Below are positions 30,770-43,600 of a stretch of 52,533 bases of DNA, in pieces; within the stretch, counting starts at the first letter, position 1, and every line of letters begins with the position of its first letter. The DNA is from Branchiostoma floridae (lineage: Eukaryota; Chordata; Leptocardii; Amphioxiformes; Branchiostomatidae). Position numbers and translations under genes: made by a program. The DNA lies in contig NC_049993.1 in assembly GCF_000003815.2 (NCBI RefSeq), forward strand, positions 3,331,253-3,383,785. The letters are read 5' to 3'. The notes below the pieces were generated by a model. The model was not told the origin of the DNA. It made no database searches and saw only the letters and a program-made list of their open reading frames with translations.

Positions 30770-33700
30770 CTGTAGAAAAAAAATGTTGTTGCTATAATTT
30801 TTTTGTTGGCATGAAGTTGCTAGCGTGTCGGAACATTTACACATTACTACTAGATATTTCGGAATATAAGGATTTTGGAATATACGTCTAACTTCTTCCC
30901 GTTCATTACCAGTAAGAGCTATAGTTTATGTGCAACAGACACAGTACAGTTGAGTTTGGCCGGATGTTTTTTTTTACCCCTGTCCTACCTATATAGTTTC
31001 CAGAACCTCTGCAACACTTCTAAAGCTTACATTTGGTCACATTGTGCTGTGTAACTGTGAGCTACTGGCCTCGAAAACTAAATCAAATTATGAAGGTACT
31101 CGGGAAAATAAATCATGCTGGGTTTAGCGGGACAACGGTTATCATTACTACACAAGCTGTACACGTGTAACGAGGTCGAGCTGAAGTTTTCACAATGGTT
31201 AGGAATGTGTTACTCCACCTTGAGCTGACTCCACTTGGTTTTCCCCATGTAGGAGTGTGGCAGGTCAAACTCATCTTTCGAAATCTTTTCAACCAGGACG
31301 GCCACGATCAGGTCGTCCCTCTTCAGGCCTCCTGGCAAAACTGCATAAACGTACGAACACAGCAGGGTTCCGAAGAGTTAGTTTGTTGCTGCGGTGCAAT
31401 GCACATAAGTAAAAAAAATCGAACGACAGTCATACTGTTTAGTGATAAATCATTATCATTTTTTCCTGTACGGAAAGGCAGTGTCGCACTCTTGATCTGA
31501 CAAATATAATTTTCTATATTTTNNNNNNNNNNNNNNNNNNNNNNNNNNNNNNNNNNNNNNNNNNNNNNNNNNNNNNNNNNNNNNNNNNNNNNNNNNNNNN
31601 NNNNNNNNNNNNNNNNNNNNNNGTACCTACAACTGCATTGTCCGCATGGCAGTAGCGATGCACCTGCCACCATCCAGTATCTCCACCATTGACCTGTAAC
31701 GCAAAGTAAACAACATAACAATCATAATCGGTGATTTAAATGTATGTATCGTTTTGATCAATTTGACCAGTTACTCTAGTAAATATGTCGAGTTGCAACG
31801 TACTCTTTGCAGAGGTTAAGCACCGTTTTTGACGTGATATCGGCCGCGTACGCGTACGTTTTCTGTGTTGTCACGGATTTCCGAAGAATCATAAAGTACA
31901 TAAAAAATGTACTCAGTTATGTCCTAATAGTTAAGTATGTGCTCATGTTGCCTTTGTTTCAGACTGAACAATTTGTTACAAAACGCTATGCAATGATAAC
32001 CTCGTAGCTTTCAGAAAACTGCACAAAAGCAGTAGGCAGTAAGATGACGGTACTTTTCATTTCCTTGTGTGTGTATCATTTTACCGAGTGTGTTTGAAAA
32101 CTACATCTACATTTACACAGTTGCAAGATAACCCCATTTACCTCCATCAGGGAGAAAGTGTGTGTGTGTGGGGGGGGGGGTGTTTGGCGCGGAAGGACCC
32201 AACTGTGCAACTAGTATTTCAAAATAGGTACTTACATAGTAAGGACCCAACTGTGCAACTAGTATTTCAAAATAGGTACTTACATAGAACCAATCACACT
32301 ACCCGCGCCGAGCTCAGCCGCGTTGTCATCGATGACCCTAATAAAAAGAAGTACTGGTGGTTAACTTGGAAAAAACTACACACTAGAGTCTAGTACGCAC
32401 CCGACCCGTGATCCTGCTCTGGTAAGCCCATATCAGTGAGCTTTTCATATCATCTACTATTTGGTACAATCAAAAATATACCGATAGTTAGATAGATAGA
32501 TAGATTGATGGTTAGTAATATAGGTAGAAAGAGATGGATATAAAAATAGATAGGTAGATAGATAGATAGATGGATAGAGAATGTCAAATTCTATCTGTAT
32601 TGCCCAGCCACGCAAGGACTGGATTCAATTTTCTTGAAAAAAATATTTTCATCATATGTACTAACAACAGCAAAGATGTGGCTACAATGCAAATCGTACT
32701 TACATGTCGTCGCCTTCTTCGGCACTTTCGCCGTCGACGCTTTCAGACCTGGACTCTTCCTGTTGTTTGCTGTAATAGAACGAACGTGTTGTTGTTTTAT
32801 AAACTGTTCATAGAAACAAATATTTCCGGTACTACTACTAGTATTTTCTTTCTTGCAGCCAGGCTTGGCTGTATCAAAAACACTTTGACCGTTTCGCATG
32901 ATGGTGCAAACTCGGTGTGGTGTAAACTGCCGGTAGGCGCGTGTCGAAGAGAACTCCATTTCCTGTTTACTCACAGATAGCACACATAAATATCACATGG
33001 GGTCACAATTGCGACACAATCACGGACGAGCGGGCGACACGTTTTACCCTGGTTGCCAATTCGTCAAGCCAAAATCTGGCTGGTCTGTTAAAACTTAAAC
33101 CAAGGCTCTGTCCAGTGGATGTTTGGCGCATCCTGACTTACAACTCAACTCTGAGGTCACTTTAAGTCACAGTGACTTTATGTCACAAATTAGGTTAAGC
33201 ATTGTCAGTATTGTGGCGAAAACAACGACCTAAGCAAAGAATGAGTAGCACAGTTACAGTCTAAGTGAACATTGGAAATACATTTAGTAAAGCTTTCAGT
33301 TTAAGTGATGAGCCAAGAAGAAAAATATGACGCTTACACCATAAAGTACCCATGGGCTTAGTTCTATACAGCACTGAATAGTAAAAGTAAGGAATTAGTC
33401 TAAGTACATAGTTGAACGACACGATATAAGTACAGTACTTACAAGCTAGCAATATTAAAATATGTCTATGTTCAAGTTGAACATCATTGCAATAGATCGT
33501 CAAATCTAACTAAGCTATCAATCAGTCTGGTCATCAGGGTGGGTGTGGGGATATCCACGATGAAGATTAGATTTAGAGGTGATAAGGGATGGTTCAAAAA
33601 CGCTTCTGTGATCCGACAGGAAATGGTTATCCATGCTTTCCACTCAACTCAGTGTAAAGTTGGTTTCACGCGTACGCATATATTCAACAGTGGCTAAGTC

Positions 33701-36700
33701 TTCCATACGGACCTCGTATGGACCTGAATACTAGTATATGCGCACGTGTGACCCCACCTTAATGTTTTAACACATACCGTGCTTCTGCGGCTTTTAGGGC
33801 TTTTAGGGCTTCGCGGTAGCGACGCCTCTGTCCATTTCTTGTTATCCTTTTTTCGAGGACATCCCTGGCCTTTTCGGTGTCCTCGACTGAAGGCAGTTCC
33901 TTCAGGATTAATCGGGCGACGTGAGGGATAGTCTTTTTGTCGTCCTTGTCCCTCTTCCCCGAAACTTGCTTGCCACCCGACACCTTCTTCCAGACTTCAC
34001 GACAGAGTAACTGTAAATAACAAAGAGTGTACTGTCGGTTCGCGTCCTATTCGGGAATCAAATTATCAATTCTTCAAAGCCACAACTTCTCCAATGGGGA
34101 CATATAGCCATGTTCATTGTTGATTGTTCATCACTTTAGCAGTCCAATTTTAACAACTTCAAACTTCTTATGTTCAGATAAACCTGACGCTATTTCCTTC
34201 ACGCTATTTGACCCAAAAAAAAACAGAACAACATATGAAAGGCAGCTTCACTTGACGTCATCACAAGGGCTTTCCCATGATCACCCCATCGAATTTCCTA
34301 GGCATCTCAAGGTCTCTAAATCCGACAAAAGTGAGGTCGTTTAAACGCTGTTTGATTATGCAAAAATGGCCAACCTCAAGTCCTATTTTCACTTCAAAAA
34401 TTGGATGGAAAAAAATCCATATTTAATCAATGAGAGAAAGTTTGCAGAGATCAAGTCTACTTTACTTTTAAGTGCCACGGTTTTTGTTGTTCACACACAG
34501 TCAACATCATGAACTCTTGTTTTCGTTTCATGGAAATTCATCAGAGAACTAGGGGGCATGCTCTTCCTGTCGTTTATGGACTCCGCTGTTTGTTCGTCTC
34601 TCTTTTATGTGCCTTTCCTGACTCTAGAGCGGAGTGTAGGTTTCAGCTAAGACTGATATGCGGCGAGGATGAGTGAGAGAGAGTAGTGTGTTACAGTAGG
34701 TCACTATCACCGGGACATTGAAACTAGCCCATCGTCTGCTTGTCCAGATAAAAAAAATTGTACTACACATTGATTATAAACGTCCGCTTTACGTATTGCA
34801 GATTTTCTTTCCGAGTCGTCACGTTAGTGTTTCCCTTCGTAATGTTCGTTCTTTGGCGGCTTTGCTGAGAGATTCTCAAAAATCTTAATTTGTGTGCATT
34901 GGAATCACAAGGCAAAGGACTGTGATTATGAAACTAAATGTTTTGAAGGGAAATTGTGCATTGCTTTGGAAATATTTACAATTTTTACGGAGAATTGCAA
35001 CTCGTACTTGGCCTAATCGAGACAATAAACCAGGACACATTGGACACGTTTCTCAGCGTGCGTGGTAGTCTTCTTCTATCCTTATAATTTCTGTCAGAGC
35101 ACAAACTCATACCAGACCTAGTCCTAGTACACAGCGGGTACATCAGAGTGGTGATTTATGAACCTACATGACCACCTACTTAGAGATCTTATCTGTCCTG
35201 AATGTGAGAATGCAGGGCTGCATGCAGCGCTGATTTACAACCTAAATCCCAGCATGATGCTCCTGACTATTGACTCAAATACAAACCATGTGTTACTCCG
35301 CACCAAGAGGCCACGTCTAGCGAAATAATAGACGTTAAACGAGAACAACAACAACAACAACAACAACAACAAAAGCAAGTAACAAGTCAAAAACACAACA
35401 AAACACCAAGAAATACAAATATTCATGGTCATTTATTTTCTTTTTGCTGCGCCGGACTAATGACGTTATATGTTACACTTCACATTTTCCCAGAGAAACT
35501 AGAAAGCTGTCTGTCTGTCTGTCCCAAGGCTTATGTTTTCAATGCCGCAATTCATTATTTTTGCGCGATATCTACAACCGGTTCCAGCCAGTCTTACAGG
35601 CAGGGAGACATGTCGAACTGTTTACGCAGAATGGGCTACGCAAAGAATCAAAAAGTGAAGAATCACCTTACAAATGACATGAGTAAATAATGTATATTTC
35701 ACATCAACGTCTTGGGCATGATGAATTCTGGCAGATTTGTAACCTAGAATCAAGGTCTAATTTGAATGAAAAGACTTACGTTTAACTTGTTGTTGTTGGC
35801 AGGTACCTTCATCCAGACGTCCAGTGGGGTACGGTGTGGGTTGAAGGGACCTTAATAAAGAGAACAGCGAACACCATTAGGTGGATCCTGACAATGTAAT
35901 GCAGTTGTGATATTACAATAGGTTGAACTCCTTGTCATTAATATGTATTGTTCAATAGCAGGACCAGAGCAGGAAAAAATGTGGGGCGCAAGCACAGATG
36001 TTCAAGTTTAAACTTTCATTGTCACTGTCTCTGCGGTTTTAGGTAAATCTACGTAAATTCAGTTAAATGAAATCTTGGGGAGACTGTCATTACCTTGTGC
36101 AGGGGCGGGTACAGGTGCGCTTGACAATCCTTGCCTCGGGCCGCCGCTCGGCTCACCGTAGCTCAGGTCCATTGTAGATGGTCTACCAAAGCCAAAGGTG
36201 GATGGCACGCTGGAGTAACCCTGCCTCGGGCCGCCGCTCGGCTCACCGTAGCTCAGGTCCATTGTAGATGGTCTACCAAAGCCAAAGGTGGATGGCACGC
36301 TGGAGTAACCTTGCCTCGGGCCGCCGCTCGGCTCACCGTAGCTCAGGTCCATTGTAGATGGTCTACCAAAGCCAAAGGTGGATGGCACGCTGGAGTAACC
36401 TTGCCTCGGGCCGCCGCTCGGCTCACCGTAGCTCAGGTCCATTGTAGATGGTCTACCAAAGCCAAAGGTGGATGGCACGCTGGAGTAACCTTGCCTCGGG
36501 CCGCCGCTCGGTTCACCGTAGCTCAGGTCCATTGTAGATGGTCTACCAAAGCCGAAGGTGGATGGCACTCGGGAGTAACCTTGCCTCGGGCCGCCGCTCG
36601 GCTCACCGTAGCTCATATCATGAGAGGTGCTGCCAACGCTGTGCACAGGAGTGCTGGTCAAGGGTGGTCGATTGACGTTTGTATAAGGCGACGATAGAAA

Positions 36701-36742
36701 GTCCATGAAAGATCCTTGGAACATGTCCTGTGAGCAGTCCAT
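29945..36742 (-). CDS. Unrecognised repeat-rich protein, divergent partner of the transposase gene
   Basis: Minus-strand gene of about eight exons: 36742-36094, 35850-35780, 34010-33778, 32769-32704, 32337-32284, 31693-31631, 31340-31219 (or stop at 31210) and 30769-29945. Phases agree at the first five junctions. The exon pair at 31693 and 31340 does not match in phase, so an exon is probably lost in the gap at 31523-31622. The product has SYGEPSGG repeats, a charged middle part, an acidic repeat tract and a C-terminal Tudor/SH3-like segment. I do not recognise the family. Being head-to-head with a Tnp2-type gene, it could be the second protein of the same transposon or a host gene. Confidence 0.6.
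30265..30695. repeat. 30-bp coding minisatellite
   Basis: Plus-strand unit GGGGCGTCCCCAACAGCATC plus CTCCTCTGTC, about 14 copies, some with GCAGCATCC in place of GCATCCTCC. It codes for PTEEDAVGDA on the minus strand. Long open frames on other frames of this segment are artefacts of the repeat. Confidence 0.93.
31210..31340 (-). CDS. Exon G of the minus-strand gene
   Basis: Acceptor CGTTTATGCAG; reads L-P-G-G-L-K-R-D-D-L-I-V-A-V-L-V-E-K and ends W-S-Q-L-K-V-E-stop at 31210. A donor AAG/GTGGAG at 31219 would instead join in phase 0 to the exon at 30769. Both ends are possible, which would give short and long isoforms. Confidence 0.55.
31523..31622. other. Assembly gap (100 N)
   Basis: Exactly 100 N, the usual placeholder for a gap of unknown size, between exons G and F of the minus-strand gene. 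Confidence 0.99.
31631..31693 (-). CDS. Exon F of the minus-strand gene
   Basis: Acceptor GCGTTACAG, donor GTAGGT next to the gap; 63 nt. In the incoming phase it reads M-S-M-V-E-I-L-D-G-G-R-C-I-A-T-A-M-R-T-M-Q. Outgoing phase 2 does not fit exon G directly. Confidence 0.5.
32193..32287. repeat. 48-bp direct duplication spanning a splice donor
   Basis: AAGGACCCAACTGTGCAACT and following bases to TTACATAG occur twice in tandem. The right copy overlaps the donor of exon E, so a second identical minus-strand donor sequence lies 48 bp further into the intron. Confidence 0.85.
32284..32337 (-). CDS. Exon E of the minus-strand gene
   Basis: Acceptor TTCTTTTTATTAG, donor GTAAGTACC; 54 nt, phase 2-2. 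Reads V-I-D-D-N-A-A-E-L-G-A-G-S-V-I-G-S. Confidence 0.6.
32485..32580. repeat. GATA-type microsatellite
   Basis: Imperfect GATA/TAGA runs at about 32488-32508 and 32545-32580. A short G and TG run also lies at 32159-32181. Confidence 0.85.
32704..32769 (-). CDS. Exon D of the minus-strand gene
   Basis: Acceptor TTCTATTACAG, donor GTAAGT; 66 nt, phase 2-2. Acidic and Ser-rich: E-E-S-R-S-E-S-V-D-G-E-S-A-E-E-G-D-D. Confidence 0.6.
33778..34010 (-). CDS. Exon C of the minus-strand gene
   Basis: Acceptor TTATTTACAG, donor GTATGT; 233 nt, phase 0 to 2. Begins L-L-C-R-E-V-W-K-K-V-S-G-G and continues with Lys/Arg-rich helical sequence (V-L-E-K-R-I-T-R-N-G-Q-R-R-R-Y). Possibly nucleic-acid binding from charge alone; no family recognised. 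Confidence 0.65.
35344..35372. repeat. AAC microsatellite
   Basis: About nine AAC trinucleotides. Confidence 0.95.
35780..35850 (-). CDS. Exon B of the minus-strand gene
   Basis: Acceptor CTTTATTAAG, donor GTAAGTC; 71 nt, phase 1 to 0. Reads P-F-N-P-H-R-T-P-L-D-V-W-M-K-V-P-A-N-N-N-K-L-N, joining exactly in phase to both neighbours. Confidence 0.65.
36094..36742 (-). CDS. First coding exon (A) with SYGEPSGG repeats
   Basis: ATG at 36742 in the context GCCATCATGG; 649 nt, donor GTAATG, phase 1 out. Starts M-D-C-S-Q-D-M-F-Q-G, then six copies of a 30-residue Gly/Ser/Pro repeat built on D-L-S-Y-G-E-P-S-G-G-P-R-Q-G-Y-S and F-G-F-G-R-P-S-T-M. Low complexity and aromatic-spaced, so likely disordered. 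Confidence 0.65.
36126..36615. repeat. 90-bp coding minisatellite
   Basis: Unit of exactly 90 bp, recognised by TGCCTCGGGCCGCCGCTCGG at about 36131, 36221, 36311, 36401, 36491 and 36581. Central copies are nearly identical. Confidence 0.95.
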
Positions 36743-36979
36743 GATGGCGCGTCCGTCCCTGGCACCCACTCACAGACAATGCGTGTATCTTGAAAATCGC
36801 GGGAAGTCTATGCCGCATGCGCATACAGTTATTCGTTGCAGATGTGCTTTGACTCTGGGCCTGCAGCTATCATAAGGGGATCGCGCCGGTCCTGTGTGGC
36901 AGCAGTTGCCGGACTACATGGGTCCCTGGGGTTGTGCTACGATGTATCTGTTTGTGATCACTGTGGTTAGCGGCAAATA
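36743..36979. promoter_or_regulatory. Divergent (bidirectional) promoter region
   Basis: Only 237 bp separate the start codons of the minus-strand gene (36742) and the plus-strand transposase gene (36980). Both start contexts are good. No TATA box is evident. The spacing implies shared control. Confidence 0.5.
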
Positions 36980-37687
36980 ATGGCGGAGAGTTCTTCTAAA
37001 GCTCCGTGCTATTGCACAAAATGCGAGGGTACTGCTCCACCTATCAGTGAATCAGCCCGTCGTCGCCACGTAAAGACAGACATAGAAGAAATTGTGGCAC
37101 GTCAGTCAGCAGGGTACAAGCCAACAATATCGCTTTTTCTAGAGGACGAGGCGGACGGTAGGAACGCACCTTTGATCCTGATCAACAACGGCTCCTCTAA
37201 CAAGTGGACTGAGATTAGATTTACTACTGATGTTCTAAAGCTAAAGGCAGACAATCCGGGTGTGTCCCAAAAATGTATCTCAGAAATCCTGTCACTCTTC
37301 AAGCAGGTGCTGGACGATTATGGTATACCAAATAACGTTCCTGGATCGTACGAGGAAGCAACTTGTAAGATTAATGACATGCTCCCGACGTCTAACAGTT
37401 ATCACGCGTGCATCAACGATTGTATTGTCTACCACGACGACTACGAAAATGCTGACAAATGTCCAGAGTGTAAAGAAAGTAGGTACGACGCAAGAGGGAA
37501 GCCCAAAAAGGAATATCATCATTTTCCGCTCCTGGACACATTGAGGAACTTGTATGGCGTGCCTGAGATCGCACGCCTACTACAAGCGCACGGCGCGACA
37601 ATACAAGAGGAATCGCCAACTCACATTCGGGACATTCAGGAGACGCCACAATGGAAAAAACTGTACGACGTAAACGGCTTTTTCAAG
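36980..37687 (+). CDS. Transposase exon 1: N-terminal Cys-rich part
   Basis: ATG in ATAATGGCGG; 236 codons, donor GTAAGT, phase 0. Shows C-Y-C-T-K-C near the start and Y-H-A-C-I-N-D-C-I-V-Y-H then C-P-E-C-K-E-S-R-Y-D, the paired-Cys zinc-ribbon-like block typical of Tnp2 N-termini. Confidence 0.85.
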
Positions 37688-40600
37688 GTAAGTTGGCTGA
37701 TTGTTGTTGAGTTTTTTGTATAATGATAGCAAATCTATTTTGACTACAATTCATTATTTTTTCAATGAGAATCGTTTAAAGTAGTTGATACTTCTGGTTA
37801 CGATCATCGAAGTTGAAACACGAGAGAGAGCATAAACTTTATTTTTCCAGGCTCGGTTTTAAAGGAAGTCAGGATTAGGCGGACACAAATTAAGCAGCAC
37901 GGTCCCAAGTCTATAAAAGAGAAACAGTGCAAATGTGTTTCTTTTGGAATGCATGCCTCTGCATCAAATTACTCTCCCTTGCCCTGCCACTGTTATTCCT
38001 TTGGCTCATGGTGAGCAAGTCCATATGTGTCCAGGCTACATCCGTCGATGTGTCACTGGGGAGGTGGCTCGTCGACATCAAACGATGTAGCCTGTTAGTG
38101 TCACTGGGGATGTGGCTATCTGCCTCTTATCTCCAAGCAGATTCTAGAAACGCAAAATCGTTACGTTTCTTCCCGGTCCTGTGGTGCACCCAAGCTCCGC
38201 GGGACCGGAAACTGGACAGACTTTGCTAGTATACTAGTACGTTGCTCACATCTGCTTGGAGATTAAACTGCTCCTGGGTCCGGGAATAGGTTACCGTCGA
38301 TGAGGATTTGTCTTCGATAGCGTTTGTGGGTTTGTTTTGTTAGTTGAATAGCTCAATACGACTACTATTTTTATACTTAGTAAGCTTGTAGGTTTTGCCT
38401 CCCCCGAATGACTTGTTTTGTACAATAATTGAAAATTTGTTTCGTTGCTTTTGTTGGTCATGACACCGTCGGGTTGGAAGATAGTTTTTAGTGATAAACA
38501 AACAAGTAGATATAGGTTTTGGGGCTCCAATCAGCATTCATGTTAGTTTTGACTGGTGGATAACGAAGACAGACAGGTGGGGAAATCACCAATACCCCTT
38601 TTCCACTTGGACGGCGCTATAGCCGCGCTCTCTCTGCGACCTAAAATTTGACAGACCGCTAAACGAATTCTAATGAAAATAAAGAGATATATTTTACACT
38701 TTGTGTGTTTTGTTGTCTTCTCAGTTACACTTTCATGTTTTGTATGATATACCCAGTGTGAAAGCGAAGGTTACACTTGTCCTATTTTGGTCGCAGTGAG
38801 AGCGCAACGCGATCGCCGTCTAGTGGGAGTGAAAGACTTAGCTTGAGTGATCTAACATTTCTCTTGGACGTAGTTTGCAAGCCCTTCCCGACTCCTGCGC
38901 ACCCAAATTGATAGCTGATCATACTGACAGGGTCCTAAATAATATATTTTCTTTTGATTATCTTTTTTCTCTGTGAGAGATTTTACCTTGGTTCTTTATG
39001 TGTGTTCACCTGTGTTCCCACAATCACTGACCGGATGAAAGCCAGCGCAGTGAAAATATACACATCGTATCAATATTTGTATCTTCATTGTAAAGTACTT
39101 GTACCTGGCAGTAAAACAGTTGTTTGTTGATCCAGGGTGAACCTAGGTGTATTTCATTGGGGTACTCTACTGATGGCGGGGAACCCTTCCAGCATCTGGG
39201 CATCTCCCATTCTGTCTGGCCGCTGACGTTGAAGATTTTCAACTTCCCACCAGAGATCCGGGAGAAGACTGGGCTACATTTCCTTTCAGGCATCATTCCA
39301 GGTTAGTTTATTTTTGTTTTGTGGTTCATATTGTACTGTGCACGGTTCTACCCTTGGCTGAATACGTTATCTGTTGCTACATCGTTGTTAAAGGCACACA
39401 CACATCGTGACTTTTCACTGTCAATTCAGCAGGGTAAAAGTGTCAAAACTAAGTCTAAACAGATGTCACAGTCTGGTTTACTCTGCAATAATTTCGTTGC
39501 GTTCCATAAATTCCAAATGTTTGCTATGTGTATTTCAGGGTTTCCAAACTGTTTAGTAGTTTTAAATTTCTAAAAACAAAATTTCTAAATATTTCTCCAT
39601 CTATCGTGAACATTCAACTTTGAACAAGGTAAACTTTTCCCAGCAAGCGACATGTGTCGGAAATATAATTTTGCTACACACTCAGATATAAGTCCTTTCT
39701 TAGTGTTTTTTATAGAATTGTCCTTATTTTCTCGGCGCTATTGCTCCTATACATAATGTATATATAATAATGCCTTCAATATCATACCAATACGGACGGG
39801 AAAAGGACGGCGCATTACAAGCCTGACAGAACTCGAAGAGCCTCCCTTTTAGAGTTGTCTCGCGATTGACAAATGAAAAGGGGCGTCCACCAGGCCTTCA
39901 TATGGGAGTGCGGGGTTCGTAGAATTCGAGGAAAAAATTCGAAATTCGGTCCACGCTAAGGTTAGCATTCCCTTTACCTTCCATGCAATAACGGATTTTA
40001 AAAGACTTAATAGATTCCTAGTTGACCAAGGGACAATGAAATCTTTACGGCTAAATTTCTATCTAAAATTTATCTTATCATGGAACTACAATTTCAAATG
40101 TTGACGATCAAAAAAGCCCATAGCCCCCCTCCCATACCCTACGGTCGCAATGGGCGATCGCGATCCAGCGACTTAAGCACTCACAAATGGGGTGAAAACT
40201 AAACTAGTGGCACACAATCTAGAAACGCTTGTTGGGCGTGGGTACCTGTCATGACGACTCGCTTTGTCTAGAGTAGAGTTAAAAGTCAAGGTATCTTCAA
40301 GGTAAAAACATTATCATTTGAACCCATCTGTACTAGCCTGAATATAAGCTAGCCTGGACACCAGCACCCCTGTCCGATCTCAATAATGTTTATAGTCTAT
40401 CGTGTTTATCAGGGTTTAACTCAGGGGATATGTTGTCCCTAGAGCCCTGGGAACAGTGAGGCACACAGCCCCTGGTTAATTTACTGGGTTCCCCATAATC
40501 TCCCCTCACCATGGGTGAGTATGGGAGCGCCAGTAAACTAACATGGCTGATACAGTACTCAGGGTATATCTGTATCGCATTTTTCGCAAGCCCACAGGTT

Positions 40601-43600
40601 AACCGCACAAAAACGCAACAAGATGGAATAATCGTGTTCATTATATTTTTCTTAAATTGTATTAATAAAGATATATCTTTCGTAAAAAAACAAACTAGAT
40701 TAATTCAATGGTTTATCTTTATAAATTGTTACTAGAGCCCCGTGAAATTTCGGCGTCATTTCCAGACATCCGTCACCCTACAGTGACTGTCGGCGCTGTC
40801 GGTGGTCATTTGCCATGGGTAGTTGGTAGATTTACCGATACTCCAATGTCTGTTATGGAATTTTTTCGGCGGATTTCAAGTTTTGTCCTGTTTTCTTTTT
40901 GTTTACGGTTCCCTTTGCGTTTTGTACCATCTGCAGCAGGTGGCGACACACACAGAAAAAAATTAACACATAATTAATGCACACCAAATCAGCTCAGTAT
41001 TCGGTACAGTCATTTGTGGAAAGTTCCGCGGCAGTCAATTTATTTGAGGAAGTCCTTGAGCGAAACGAAGTTGCTTTTTGTCTCATTGTATGTGCCCTGT
41101 TGTGAAAGCCTCGTAGCGCAAATGCTGCGGTAGCATTTTGCAAGAGCGATGTGAATATTGGCAGATCTGTTTTTGCGCATGGGAGGATGCTTTGTGTTCA
41201 TTTTGGCTAGCAATGGCTCAGGTCAAAACAGATGCTAAAGATCTCTTATAAAAGGGGCCAAGTGGGCAGTATGGGAGCTCCGGTAAAGTAGCATGATCAG
41301 TTTCCTACTCTCCAAGCAGAGGTTGGTGGGAAAAATCTTGACCTTTTCCTTTCATATTTTTTTTTTCGTCCGGCCTTCCCACCACGCATTGGTCGCTTGA
41401 TTTTTTTACAGACAAGAACTCATTGTATTAATGTGGGGTTCTATAAACAGAGGGAGAATTAGGAAACCTTGCCTTGCATGATTACTTACGTGGGATCATA
41501 GCGGTGACACGATATTTGAGGTTGGGGTATGGTATCCAGGAAACCAGGAATTTGGCTTCCATGGTCGGGAGGGTGTAATTCACACCTATCCGCCAAGTGA
41601 AGTCGCTATACGTGGAAGGGGAGTTTGATAGGATAGCGATTAGCTGTTAATAGCCTTTGAGCAGCTCCGTTCTCCAGCAGAGGTTGGTGGGAAGGCCGGT
41701 CGGAAAAAGAAAAAAAAAAGAAGAGAGCAAAATGTAAAAAAGCGTACCAAGTTAGGCACACTGTCCAGCGTAGCACAAAATCGTAAGGTTACATACACGA
41801 AATTGTCTCACAGTGTTTGCTGCTTGTAACACGCAGCGCGAAAGGTTCATGAACCACATGAATGCATTTCTTATTCAAGTATGTTGTTCAAATCTATGTG
41901 TAACAAATTCAGTCATCAAAATTTGACCACTCTCAGGCAACTAGCGATGGAGCGCCATGAGTTTCAGCGCAAGAAAAAGCGTACCATGTTGGGGCACCTC
42001 CCGTTATACTGTATATTAAAGATAATCTCCAAGCAGATTCCTCTGGTGGCATTAAAACAGTAACATAAGCTGGGGAAGGAATTAGCCGGCAAAGGAGGAT
42101 AATTTGCCAGCTTATGTTACTGTTTTAATGCCACCGGAGGAATCTGCTTGGAGATTATATCAAAAAATCCCGGCAGAAAAACGTCGACATGTACCAGGGG
42201 TGCCTAAGTAATCATACGATCCTTACGGAAAACATACGATCCTTACGGAAAACATACGATCCACTACTAAGAAACATACGATCCTTACGGAAATCATACG
42301 ATCCACTACTAGGAAACATACGATCCTTACGGAAAACAAACGATCCACTACTAGAAACATACGAGCCTTACTAATTTGCTGGACCACGTGACCTGGGCGG
42401 CAAATTCAAGATGGCGGACTCTGGAGAACTTGGTGGGACAGAAGGTTTGTGCGTCCATTTCCTACGATATCTTTGCTTTAAAGGGCTTGAGGGCTTATCC
42501 CATCCCATACAATACCAAACAGCTCAACCTGCAGCATTGTGCGTACGCAGGCGACACGTCGTGTATTTTAGACCAACCAGCACGGTGAGACTGAGAATCG
42601 GCGAGACCCGTTAACGTTACTGTACTGAGTGTTAGAATGTTTTCTGTCATGCTTTGTTTCTTAGATAGACACATAATGTTGCAAGGTCAGCTGGGTCACA
42701 GGCATTTGAAATCTTGGAATAATCAAACCAGAATAGTATCCACGCTGGTAGATACTTTGTAGTTGTGCTGTGGTGTTGGAAAACCAATCAGCTGACAGTG
42801 GTGGTAATGCAACTAACATGTTACATGTTATCTGCTTTCTAGTTTTTGTAAAATAGATGAACTGTATTTAAGCAAGGAGGTTATATCACACCTTGATTTA
42901 AGTTATGTGGACAGGGGTGTGTTATCAACTCAAATTTATTGCTGTGTTTTTTCCAATTGATCATAAGGTTAATTTCAATTTTATATTCCAGGTGCAGAAG
43001 TACATCCTGATCCTAGTGATTCAGCACCTAAACCCAAATATGCCTGCAGTATCTGTGAGAAGACTTATAAGACCAAGAAAGGACTTTGCCTTCACGTGCA
43101 GGGCTATCATAACAACAATTACCCATTCAGGTGTGAGGTGTGCGGAACCGGTGTCTTTACCCGTATGAGATTGCGTGAACATTCTGCGAAACATTTGAAG
43201 AAGGGGCTAGCCGAATGCAAGACCTGCAAGAAGGCACCACGAACAGCGGCTGGTCTGCAGTACCATAAGAATCTTCACAAGACAACTCCAACACTGCACC
43301 AATGCCATTTATGTGAGAAAACATTCCACATGAAAAAGAACATGATAGAGCACATGAAGACCCATGGTGCACGGTTTGAGTGCGATGCATGTGATAAGAT
43401 ATACAAGTCTAAGAAGGCCTTGGTGAAGCACCATAAAGCCATCCATACTGAGAATGCCAGTAAGGACTTTGTATGTGATATTTGCAGTAAGGCCTTCCGT
43501 AGAAAGCAATACCTTTCTCAACATCTAGTGCATCACTCAACAGAGAGGAAGTTCATCTGTGAACTCTGTGGGAAAAAATTCAAGACCAAACAGCACATGC

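Noticed and set aside
30160-30797. Long open frames on the plus strand and other minus frames over the 30-bp repeat
   Set aside because: A 30-bp repeat without stops stays open in several frames. Only the minus frame with splice acceptor, matching phase and a non-repeat C-terminus is credible.
36131-36697. 188-residue plus-strand open frame over the 90-bp repeat
   Set aside because: Same cause: it is the reverse of the coding minisatellite of the minus-strand first exon.
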